DNA from: Mermis nigrescens
Taxonomy: Eukaryota; Nematoda; Enoplea; Mermithida; Mermithidae
Length of the DNA: 64,000 nt
Assembly: GCA_036768485.1 (NCBI GenBank)
Contig: JAVLUZ010000157.1
Location: 10,281,358 to 10,345,357 of the forward strand
Direction of reading: 5' to 3'
Shown here: piece after piece, positions 43,668 through 56,100 of the stretch
Numbering within the stretch: the first letter of the stretch is position 1
Layout: each line of letters opens with the position of its first letter
Made by a program: the position numbers and the translations under genes
The notes under the pieces: model-generated
Told to the model about the DNA's origin: nothing
Database searches by the model: none
Seen by the model: only the letters and a program-made list of their open reading frames with translations

Positions 43668-44066
43668 CATATGTGTTCTTGGGGTAGGGGTTTTGACCTC
43701 CCTAGAATGACAATTGACCCTCCTCCCTCCGCAAAATGGCTGCGACCCCCAGAATTGTCGATTTTTTTGTAAAAGTTGTGAAAAGTGTGCCTTTTTAGGC
43801 TTTTTAGCTCATTTTTTGCTTAAAAATCAAATTTTTGGCGCTTCGCGCCAAATGCACATTTTTAAACTATATTTTGTTCAATAAACTCAATTTTTTAAAA
43901 TTTTTTGATATTTATTTTTTATTTGTATGTTCTAGAAAGAGCGAGCATTGTCTGAAACGTAAAAAAACAGTGTTTTTGACGTGTACCCATCGTTTTTTAA
44001 CTGAAAAAGGCACTTTTAAAAAAATGTTCGGGCTTGACCCCAGAATTCCCATGCTGTACATGTATG
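43668..44066. mobile_element. G-run TIR element (TSD GTTACACG)
   Basis: Starts CATATGTGTTCTTGGGG and ends GCTGTACATGTATG. GTTACACG directly precedes and follows (43660-43667, 44067-44074). It contains GGCGCTTCGCGCC at 43837. Same family as 58062-58471. Confidence 0.8.
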
Positions 44067-44949
44067 GTTACACGCACAATTTATTTGAAAACAGAACATA
44101 CATGCATGCTAAGATGACTAAACAATCAAAGAGTGGGAATTCTGGGGGAAAGGAGTGGAACCAAAATTTTTTTCCAAAGTGCCTTTTTGTGCTCAAAAGC
44201 GATGGTATGCGTAAAAAAACAACTTTTCGCAACAAATCTGACGTATAGGTGAAAACTTTTTAATGCTAACACAAGCTGCATTTCCATTATTTAACGGGGC
44301 TGCTCGGCCACCGGGGTCAAGTCGATTGACCCTGAATCGGCCCTGTGTCAATGTATGTTTTGGAAACGTTGTTTTCCTGCAAGATTAAAATTTTTATTGC
44401 TCACCTCACCTGTTTTTATGATTTTGCAACTAAATCAAAGAAGTTTGGCTAGGTATTATTTAGTATGTACGTGAGTGAAGAAATAAAAATGTCCTTTAAT
44501 CTAAAATTATAGAACATCTGTAGAAGCTCAAAGACCGAAATGGAATAAAAGGTGTGCTGTTGAAGCTGTACAGAATTAATAAGGGACTAGTGCGAAGCTT
44601 ATAGTTGAATGAACCTTTTTCTGTTTCATTTCAATGGTTTGTATCGCCATGCGGTATCTGGTTCATAGGAGAACAAAAACGAAATGCCTGAGAATGCAGC
44701 TAAAATACGCAAGGTAGCATTGATTAGACTACTAAAAATAAAAAAATCGGCATGGAAAGAGACATTCGTTAAAATAGAGATTTTCACCTTTCTTCTCTTA
44801 TAAATGAATTTAGCACTTTTTAACACGTCGCATTCCCGATTCTGAGGGCTTGACCACTTAGGTATTTTAGGAATCTGGTTGTTATTATTTCTATCATGAG
44901 CTATGGCTGCTTTTTAGCATACTTGACTTTCGGTGTGTGTTTCAAGTTA

Positions 44950-46645
44950 CTATAGAATCAGGACCTGTTAGTCCTTGTTGTTGTTGTTGTAATTGCCGTC
45001 ACATGTTGTCATCCATCGATCGATCAAAGGTCTAGAGAGGCCACTACTAATTGTGGCCCTTTCCATAAGTCACTGACACGAGCTTGTGTTGGTCGGGATG
45101 GACAGTTGAAGAGGTGTCGTGTATCTTCTGTTGCCGCCAAACAACGTGGGCAGGTGTTAGGTGTGAGGCCGCTGGAGTCGAGTTTGCTGCGCGTGGACGC
45201 CAGCATGTAACTGTAGCCACATCTAAGTTGGGCTAAGGTGGATCTTGTTTGGCGAGGTAGCAATTTCTCTTGTGGGGATACATATATTGGGAGGGCGTCG
45301 GTTTATTAATGGGCTGCGTTGAATGAAACGAAGGCGACAGGCCTGGATAGCATTCTGATGGAGCTTTTGCAGTTGTTGTTGCAGTGAAGCTGTTGAGGGT
45401 AAAGTTGTGAGGTGCCGTTTGACTGTCGTTCGAATACATTTTAAGAGTGTTTTTCAGCCGAAAGTTCCGTTGCCGCCGTGTAGGTGGTCCAGGACAACCA
45501 AAAAGTTGCCTGCACGGATGTTGGTCGTGGAGGCAAGATGCATAGAATTGGTCTGTCAAAAGTCGATTGTGGACTTGGACCGTCAGCATACGTGTTTCGC
45601 TGTGTAGATGGTCAATTGGCGACATTTGAAGGCAGCCAGTAATCGTTCTAAGTGCGGTGTTCTGGCAGATTTGGAGTTTGGCAAGATTTGAGGATGTTAG
45701 TGTTGGTGTCCAAACTGGTGCCGCATAATTAAGAACCGATCTACAGATCGCCTTATAAGTGAGGAGCAATGTTTCTTTGTTAGAGCCCCATGATCGGCCA
45801 GCTAAAGCTTTGATGATGTTGTTTCGTTTCTGAATACGAGATTTCAGAGCTTCAACATGTTGTTTGAAACAAAGACTTGGGTCGAAGAGAACCCCAAGAA
45901 TTTTAGGGTTCTTAACGGTTTGAAATCGAGCATTATTAATAAAAATGTTTAGTTCCAGCGAGTGTTGGCGTGTCTTGGGAGTAAACAACGTACAAGTAGA
46001 TTTTTCCGTCGAGATTGTGAGGTGGCGCTGCTGAAAAAATGAGGAAATGTCTGTCAGATAGTTGTTCATGTTTGTTTCCATTGTTTTCACATTCGAGTCG
46101 CTGGTGAAGATGGTAATGTTGTCAGCGTATGATACGATATGAATGTGTGGTGGTGGCAATGGAAGCTCACGAATGTAAGCATTAAAAAGAGCTGGTGAGA
46201 TCACTGAACCTTGAGGCACACCCATTCTGGTGATGGCATAACTTGACGATGAGTTTCTAAACTGACATTTGGCTTCTCTTCCGCGCAAATATGCCACCAG
46301 CCAGATACAAGTCCAACCAGGCATCGTGGAGTCCGCCAAGATCTTGATTAACGTCGTGTGGTCAACTGAGTCAAATGCTTTACTGAGGTCTAGGGCTATA
46401 GCAATAGTTCTCTTAGCTGGTTTAGGGCAGTTGAATCCTTGGCAGATTGCTGTGGACAAGTTAAGTAGGGCAGATGTAGTTGAGTGACGTGGTCGGAAAC
46501 CATGCTGATGAGCCGCAGGTGGAAGGTGTTCTACGATTATTGGAAGCAATAAGCGTTCCATAATCTTTGCTGCTGGGCATAGGATTGAGATGGGGCGGTA
46601 AGAGGAGGTTAGTCCTTTGTTGATGTTTGTTAGTCTTTTGTTGAT
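44950..46645 (-). mobile_element. 5'-truncated Jockey-like non-LTR retrotransposon
   Basis: The - strand encodes a reverse transcriptase. The main frame, 46561-45233, has AHQHGFRPRHSTTSALL, ALDLSKAFDSVDH, MGVPQGSVISPALFN, VSYADNITIF and GVLFDPSLCFKQH. Similarity continues upstream to about 46640 (NKGLTSSYRPISILCPAAK). A second frame, 45263-45024, adds a CxxC...HLFNC zinc-finger tail. The active-site motif reads YADN rather than YADD. The 5' part (endonuclease, ORF1) is missing and the 3' end is a (CAA)n tail at about 44975, typical of target-primed insertion. The frame change near 45250 and the truncation make it dead. Confidence 0.9.
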
Positions 46646-47154
46646 GTTTGTTAGTTAGTCCTTTGTTGATGTTTCGTTCTTTGATGAGAACTTCGGCTTT
46701 ATAGCTTGATCGTTGCAGAGTGATAGTAATTGAATAGGAGATTTTGTTTAAAAATTAAGTGTTTTTGTTTTTTCAATTTAATAAAAAAGCATGGAAGACG
46801 TAGATGATTCTCGATTTGAATCCATTCATTTATTTGAACATTCTGCGCATGAAAGATAATGCGCATCTGAAACTTAAAATAAAGAATTTAAGAGCCTCAA
46901 AAAACTAACCAAATTTTAATGAAAAAATAAAATTTTTAAAGTCTTAACGTAAACTTAAGTTTTACGAAAGAGACCATTTTTTCGTACCGTTATTAAACAT
47001 AAATTAAACAATTCATCAGTTCGGTGCTTTTGCACTCATTAATAAACCCTCGAAAGTCCCTTCTTTGTTTATCGGCTGTTCTTATAGACCTTGTCGTCTA
47101 ATAATATGAACGCTAAGTGAATTTTTTATCTCTCTGTTGTGAAATATCTTTTAG

Positions 47155-50100
47155 AAAATCCGCATAGACAGTGAAGAAATCCGGAACCTACCGGATTATT
47201 CATGCGATGTGGGCAGTCGACCAGAAAACATGCAGAAAAATCGCTATCGTGATATACTGCCTTGTGAGACATTTCTTTAATAATATTTTCTCTAAAGACC
47301 TTAATTCATTTACGAATCATTTGTGCTGTCTTATTGTTGTATTATTTGCTTATCTGTAGTCGATCAAACTCGGGCGAAAATAACGCCCTACGCTGATGAC
47401 GCCGACTCTGATTATATTAATGCTAGTTTAGTGAAGGTGAGACAGTCTTTTTCTTCGGTTCTAATCTGTGTACCTTTATCTATACTGTTTTTCATGTGTT
47501 TCACGAAAGCTGTGAATTTTTCTTTGGTGCTTATTGAACTCTCAGTAGGCCTCGCGTATATCTTATATCATATAGTATCTTTTCATCATATCTTGTAGAC
47601 TCCAACATAACAACATCATTAGCCTCCGTGTGAAATTAGGGTTCTTCTGCGCAGATCTGCTCTTATCAACAGCTGTTTTAACAGTTTCAGCTGTTCAACA
47701 GTGTTTTTTTGTACTCGGCAAAGATTTTTCCCAATGTACAACGACTTTTCAGGACCGTCTTTGTACATGTACAAAGATTTTTGGGAAGAAAAAACTTGCA
47801 AAAAAGGTTTGAAAGTCGCAAAAATTGAAATGAGTAATTGTGTGTTCTATATATCTTTATAATGGCAGAAATTGCACTTCAAAAGGAAAAATATCAAATT
47901 TTTCGCGCTTCGCGCCGGTTTAAGACGATTCTTAGTGATTTGTGCTCTTAGAGACCCAGAAATTAGTCGAACAACTCTGTTTTTACTACACTAAAATCGC
48001 TACTGTACCATATTATAGTACCCAAAAATTTGTGCGTACAAAATATACAAAATGTACAAAGATTTTTGAGAAGACAAAAACTGTAAAAAGGTATAAAATT
48101 CCCAAAAATTTTAATGAGTAATTGTTCGTCCTATATATCTTTAAAATGACAGAATTTGCATTTACAATGGAAAAATGTCAAATTTTTAAACTCTGTTTTA
48201 CCACCCTAAAATCGCTAGTGTACTATATTATAGTACACAAAAATTTGCATGTACGAAATGTACAAAGACTTTTGGGGACCATCTTTGTACATGTATATAC
48301 AGACGGACCTTGTACAAAAAAAATACTGGTTCAAATTTAAGTAAAAAATAAGCTTGTTTGTATCAATTTTTAGATCAAAATTTATTATTTTCTCCCGAAT
48401 TTTTCAAATGAAAATAAGGTGCTTCATTTTTAATTGAGATATTTTATAAAAACATACATAGTAGTAAATTAAATTGAGCTTTTAAAGATAGTTTTAGCTT
48501 TCCGGCAAGACCGAACGAACTCTTAGACTTGTTAGAGCGCTGTATTTTAATTTATTCGGAAGGCTTGTTGCATTATTCTAGAATGGCTTTCATACCTATA
48601 TGCTCTGTCATTTAAAAAATGACTTCCATTCTCATATAAGTTTTCGTTTTTGTTTTTGAACACAAGCCACTAGACAGTACACCACTTAATTGCATTTTAT
48701 GCAATAAACTGATAAGATCAGTTTAAAAACTTATGTAGATAAATGACTTGAATTTTTCCACACTAAGTACTTACAAATTAACCGCAGCACGTTGCGTTTT
48801 TACGAAATCGCCAGACATTAAGTAAATGATTTTTGGAAATTTTAGGAACCATACATTGGGTGGAGGAGGATACCCCTTTACCCCATGTGTGATCCTTACT
48901 CTACTTATTATTTTTGTTTACATGTCTTACTTATATGCTCTTTCTAATTTATTATTTTAGGGCGCAAATAACTTAATCGGTTATATTGCGACTCAAGGAC
49001 CCTTACCGGAAACAGCTGGCGATTTTTGGCAAATGATCGCAGAGTTTGACATTAAGACGATCGTTATGCTCTGCGATTTATTTGAGGGTGGTAAGGTAAG
49101 CGTTTTCCTTAATTCTACGAATGCGGTACACTTTATTTTAGTTTATTCATTTTAGGTAAATATTGACTACCATGTACAAAATACTTAATATGTTAATCAA
49201 GTGATATAAAAAAATTTTTTAATATACAATAGTGTATTGTATGTATTACTGTAAGTAATTTTATCGTTTCTTGCATACCTATCTTTATGCTATACCTGAG
49301 AAACGAATGTATGCAGTACACAGTACTTAAATATATGATTTGAATTTTTAAAGGACACATGTATTCTGTAAATATTTTTGTTGAAACAGAATTTTATATT
49401 CTTTTTGTACGTTTGTGTAGCATGCCCGACTTATTTTCTTTCCGTTCAGCCAAAGTGTTATCAGTATTGGCCAGAAGTTGGGACTTGTGTTCAACACATG
49501 CACGTCACCATCGCCAATGTAAGCATAATCATGATGCATAATAAAATCATGTACTAGGCATGCAGCAGTGGATAGAAAATTTCCGAAAAATATGTGCAAC
49601 AGCTTTTTGATTCCTGCTTTACGTAAGTAGGTAATAATAATCGAATCCTTTTGAGGGTATACACTCGCTCACGGAAGAAGCATTTGCGAGAATACTTAAC
49701 ACTTTATAATTTGTCAAGTTGAGCGACTCAAACAATTTACACACGTAACGTATGTACATAGCGATGTAAATGCAGTCTAAAAGTTTACTTAGTTTACGAT
49801 CATGTGCAATATCACAATAAATTTATTTTTAAGTAATTTTATTACATAACGTATTAATGAATTTATTTATTTTGTATTACATTTAATTTTATAATGATAA
49901 TATAGTAACAATTTATTTTTAAAAATGCATTTATTCAATAATACAAAGATAATTTATAAATCATTCAGACATATTAACAAATATTATTTCAAACAAATTT
50001 TTGCTCTCTTGCTTTCCCATGATGAGATTTACTCCACTATTTTTTCTTTGAATCTGTCGTGTACCCTCGAATTTGGTGTCTGGTAAGTACATATACATAC

Positions 50101-53100
50101 AGGATGTCCGGATAAAGGACACATTTTATTTCTAGTTGAAATCGCAAATATTGAGAAAATGAAAAAATGTTTTGGCCACTTCATAGCACAGCTTTCCTTG
50201 GAATGTGATTGCGAAAATTACAGTTCATCACTTGATGCTACTTGCTTGACACCTCGTTAACCGAACTCAACCACAGATTTACTTCTGTAAATTTTCCATT
50301 TCGACCATGCAACGTATGCTACCTGCTGAACAAATCTTAAAAGCAGGAAGTTTAATTTGACCGTAAATGAGTTTTATTTTATATATTTTAGGTGTTCGCT
50401 GAATATTATGTAGTCATTTTTAATAAAAGCTTGCCGTTGGTAGTTCGGACGCAATTTTAGCACAAATTATGGACATCAACATTTGTGAATCAAAGTGTGA
50501 TGGCTTTAATAAATTATTGACTCTATAAAACCCATGCCAAAACCTGCTTCAAATCAAATGTTTTTGCTCTAAGAGACTCCTCTTAGTCGATATTTACGCA
50601 TTTTGAAGAAAAAACGACACTGCTTGCGCAAACCTGGTCTAATTTCTCTTTTTTAGCAAAAGTACCATCCTAATGTTGTTTTCATTTATGTAAATTTCAT
50701 TATTTACTATCCTTTGTAAGGTACCGAAACAAACTTTTACATTCATAACATAAATTTGTGCGACACTGAGCGTTAAGTAGACGGAATTTGGCGTTTCACA
50801 TGTACGTTGGAGAGCACATTTGAATTTGCGCTGTATTATTAGCTATAGTTGCAGTAAGACAACGAACTCTTAGCACCATACGTGGGCAGCATGAAAATTC
50901 TGGGGGTCCAAGATTTTTTGAAGGTCAAAAAATGGCCTTAAAAATGGTGATATGGCGATAAAAACACCATTTTTCGACGTTTCTCATCAAGCACTATCCA
51001 TTGGCATCAAAAAATTGCGAAAAAACGAAAAAAATTTTCAAAAATTGATTTCTGGGGGGGTCTTTTGATTTCTGGGGGGGGTCTTTTGGTTTCTGGGGGG
51101 GGGGGTTCAGACCCCCCCCAGATCCCCCCACGCCCATATGTGCTTAGCACACAGTCGACAAGATATACCTTATCATTGAGGAAAGTTTTATTAACTTTTA
51201 TTGATTTATAAAAAAGTTATTGAAAAAATTAAAATGTGTCCTTTTTTCCGGACACCCTACATGTATATAGGTACGTTTATAGAAAGCATTTACCTACCAC
51301 CAAAGGAAATTCCAAGGCACTTTGTTAACTTGTGTTTTGTTATTGACGATCATGACTAATTTGTTCTAAGTGATTTAAAAGTGATAAAATGATAAAAAAA
51401 TTTTCTCGTTTGCCTCATTTGATTTATTCTCAATCCCTCGTTTGAACTTTGCCAGACCTACGAAACGACGCCACAACCTCATTACACTACAAGACATTTT
51501 ACTTTAACTTGTTACGGTCGCGTCACTAAGCTGCAGCAATTTCATTACCATGGTTGGCCTGACCATGGAACTCCCGACGAAGTCGACCCATTGCTAGATT
51601 TCTTAGAAGCATTCCGATCGTGGCAGCATGAAAAGGATAATGCACCAATTGTGGTTCATTGTAGGTGAGTGATAAAATTGAAAGGTCGAAAATTTCTATA
51701 TTCGGAATCTATGATGACACATGCAGATACGTTTTTGAATAGGTTTTATGTATGTTATATTCGTGTCTCATGTTTTCAATAACATGAACTTACATTTTTT
51801 ACTTTTTTCGTTAAAACAGTTATTTCAAAATAAAGTTTCGTCTCTTACAGTTGGCATCGAATTAGTTTACAACAGTCAGTATTTAAAAAGCATCGATCGC
51901 TAATTTCGACTCATTACTTCATCTAACTTGAGTATTACTAAAATTTTTTACAAGCTTCATCCCGGACATTTTCTTTTCGCGTTCTATTTTTAGTATAAAT
52001 TATATTTTAAGTGCGGGATGCGGAAGATCGGGCACGATATGCGCATTAGACTTTGTTCGAACGCAACTCAAAAATAAGGCAAGCTTAGCTTTTTAACTTT
52101 TTTACGTTAGATTCATAATTTCAGATTTTTACAGACCATACCGGAAGACTTTTCTATTAGTAATCTTGTTAGCGAATTCCGAAAACAGCGCATCGCCATG
52201 GTTCAGTCAAAGGTATTCTCATCTTTATTTTCGAAGTTTTATTGGTGATCGATCTATTTATTATGTGTTTTGACCTCTGAAAAAGCGTGATAACACTAAG
52301 AAAAACAGACGGCAAGGAGCAGAATGCACATCATCTGATTGTCTTTCTTATGTATAGCATACGATTATTGCTTCTTCGAAGCTAAAAATAGCCTAAAGTT
52401 TTTTAAATTTAGAATGTTAGGTTAATCAGGATATTTTGATGAAAGCCGAGGTGCTAAAGATTTCAGTAAAACTTAAATTTCAACGCGGCATGAATGGATC
52501 TGAATAGCATGAATTATATGCAGGCCAGTGTTTTTTTCTACAAGGTCCGTTTGTACATGTACAAAGATGGTCCCTAAAAGTTTTTGTACATTTCGTACAC
52601 ACAAATTTTTGGGTACTATAATATGGTACAGTAGCGATTTTAGTGTGGCAAAAACAGAGTTGTTCGACCTTTGGTTACGTATTTTAGCAATTTCTAGGTT
52701 TCTGAGGGCAAAAATCACTAATAATCGTCTCAAAACGGCGCGAAGCGCTAAAAAATTTGGCATTTTTCCTTTCAAAATGCAAATTCTGAAATTATAAAGA
52801 TATATAGAACAGACAATTGCTCATTTCGGCGCGGAGCGCCGAGAATTTTAGCGAATTTCGAACCTTTTTTGCAGTTTTTGTCTTCCAAAAAATCTTTGTA
52901 CATGTACAAAGACGGTCCCCAAAAGCCTTTGTACATCGCGAAAGATCTTTGCCGAATACAAAAACAACCGTGATGCAGGCTCATATTTAGAATTTTATTT
53001 CGAATGGAGGCGCATTTATATTTTTAAGGTCAGATACTTCGAGAACGTTCCGTTAGTAGGCAAACATGTATTTTATGCCTTCTTATGAGCCATATACTCG

Positions 53101-56100
53101 TACATAAGTTTAAATTTAAAAAGCAAACAAATATTTCTCGCATTATTCTTAATTCTGATCATTGACGTTTTTTGCATACAATTCTATGATGGGCTTGAAT
53201 GAAGAATTTGAAAATAATTGAGGATGGTAGGTACGTAATTTATGTGGACCAAGTAAAAGCCTACCACCTAAGAATCGACGGGAATGTGAATTTGTCAGAC
53301 GACGAATGTCGTTTTTAAGTTTTTCCTCTTTGTTACATACATTGTATATATCTTATGTATATGCTGTGCGTCATACATGCACGTAGTGGGATTAGGGGCA
53401 CGGTTTTCTTGTATTCGGCAAAAATTTCCCGATGTACAAAGACTTTTCAGGACTGTCTTTTTACATGTACAAAGATTTTTCGGGGAGACAAAAACTGTGA
53501 AAAGATCTAAAATTCGCGCCGAAATGAGTAATTGTCTGTCCTGTATATGTTTACAATGGCAGAATTTGCATTTTGAATGGAAAAATGTCGAAATTTTCCG
53601 CCGTTTTGAGACAATTATTACTAATTTTTTCCCGCAGAAACCCAGAAATCAGCTAAAATACTCTACCAACGGTCGAATAACCCTGTTTTACCACAATAAA
53701 ATCGATACTTTACCATATTATAGTATCCAAAAATTTTCGTGTACAAAATATGTACGAACGTTGTACAAAAAACTTTGAATAGGGGGTATACTTCTCACTG
53801 AAGGATCAGTTGGACAGGTACTCTCCGGAGATAAAGGGCTGACGGAACGTTTCCTGCATCATTTTTGAGGACAAAAACAGTGATAATGTAAATTTTTTGC
53901 TATACTTTTATGTGCTTTTATTTTAAAGTGTCCGAAATAAATCAATCTCTATATTTTTTAGTGTTAAAAGTGATTTAATGCAGTCAAAATGGACTAAAAA
54001 TGATTGGAAAATGCGGGATTACTTTGAAAAAGCGTTTTATAGGCTACTTTGACCGTTTTCATCCTTTTAATAACAAATAATCATGAACACTAAATTAACG
54101 GCCTGGATTTCTGGGATTTTCCGCTCCCTTGCCGACCCTGACCATATGCATCTATGATGTATGCAGGAGCTTAACCAGCCGGGGAGGCGGGGGCCGCTCG
54201 AAATGAAAAAATATTTTCATTTTTCGCAAGGTCTTGAGGAAACAATTTAAAATTCTCGAAGTCTACTAAAAGGACAGCCAAAATGCGTTTTTAGCACACT
54301 TTTAAGTTACTAAACTCAGAACATTTCGTCGCTTCGCGCCGTATTTCTCATTTTCCATCTCATTTCTTACCCCGTAAAAGCCCAGATTTGACTTGAAAAT
54401 AGCGAATATGTCAAAGCGCCGGTTTATCATTTTCTGCATTAGTTTTCTTTGCAAAACCGCAAAATTGAATGCGAAGACAAGAATTGTGAAATGTTTTGGA
54501 GTCAAGTTATAACTTAATATTAAGAAATTAGTCACACAGATAGGTTAAAGGATAGATTTTTGATATCCAAGTTTCAAATCAAGCAAGAAAATTTTTCAAT
54601 TTGAAAAGAAAAATTTTTATCTTCATATGAAATACGTCGAGAAACGCTAAAAAATGCCATTATTTTTGCGTATCTCCTAATGGTTCTCGAACTATAGGAC
54701 TAAATTCCTGGTTACGCTCCTGGATGTATGTATGTGTATGCAAGTATATACATACTTAATTGCGCTTTCAAAAATTTTAATGATTTTTGTCTTGTGCTGT
54801 TTTAGTTTACATATTGCGTTACGATCGCGATCCTTTAAAATTCAAATCGTAACAGAGAAATTTCGACAATTATCAATATTGATATTACCTTGTCTTTTTT
54901 TATTAATATGATACTAAAATTCAAAAATTGAAAATGTTGCTCAGAGTAAGAGAATAAGTTACTAATTATGTCGCGATTTCAGGATCAATACGTTCTCCTA
55001 CATCAGGCTGTAGCTCAGTTGTTTGCTCATTATATTAAAACCGAGAAAATGGAGCCTTTGATATCATCAGAAAGGGTAAAGCTTTTTATAACGTTTTATT
55101 TTTACTCTTATTTTTATAATTATTAAAGTATTCATTTAAAACTACTTGTTTAGCTCAGTATCTATTCTGCTTGTTTCAGCTGTACATAGTTCCACATGCA
55201 GTGATCCAATCATAAAACAATGAGGTGCGCAGTGTTCAAAATTTATAAATTTGCCGCGTGGATGATTTTTTATTCCATTCATTTAATACTTACGCACATA
55301 TACATATGTACCATGATTAAGGTGTGGTTAAGTAGATAATTCCGGAATTATGTGCATGAGTTAATTTTGCCAAAATCGTTAGGTCGGTTGTTGAATATTC
55401 ACGCCATATGTACATAATCACGACTGATGCATCGTCCCTAATGTTTTAGTTTGTGATTTAATGGATGAAGTTCAGGTTCGGCAGGGGGGATAAAAGCCCA
55501 GAAATTCAGTGCAGTAAATATATGTAGCGTTCACACTTTTTTTGCCAGTCAAATGACGAGAATGATCAAAATATAGACTATTTAAAACGCTTTCGCGTGT
55601 TAATACCGCATTTTTGAAGAATTTTCAATCCATTTTGACTGCATTTTATCGCTTTTAACATTGAAAAATATAGAAATTGATTAATTGGGCGAGTAATTAT
55701 GAGCAGTAATTAGTCAATTAATTGATTAATCAATAAATTAGCAATTTTGATTTACCAGCGTGGGTAATAAATACCCCCTCACCCCCTATGTGCATGTATT
55801 ATACGTACGTATGCGTTTGCTTTGCTGCAATTCTCGTCCAGAGGTATTAGCTTAGTTGAACTTATTAGGACTTTTTTGCGTGCATGCCATCACTTGATGG
55901 AGGCAGTGCTTCTTTCTATTCGGCAAAGATTTTTTCCGATGTACAAAAACTTTTCGGGACCGTCTTTGTACATGTATGTACAAAGATTTTTGAGAAGACA
56001 AAAACTGTAAAAAAGGAGTGAAATTGTAAAAATGGTAAAATTTACATTTGGAGAGGAAAAATGTCAAATTTTTAGCGCTCCGTGCGGGTTTGAGGCAACT

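Noticed and set aside
46792..46860. Possible first coding exon of the phosphatase (ATG at 46792)
   Set aside because: No GT donor follows in a usable phase, and the short peptide does not resemble the family N-terminus.
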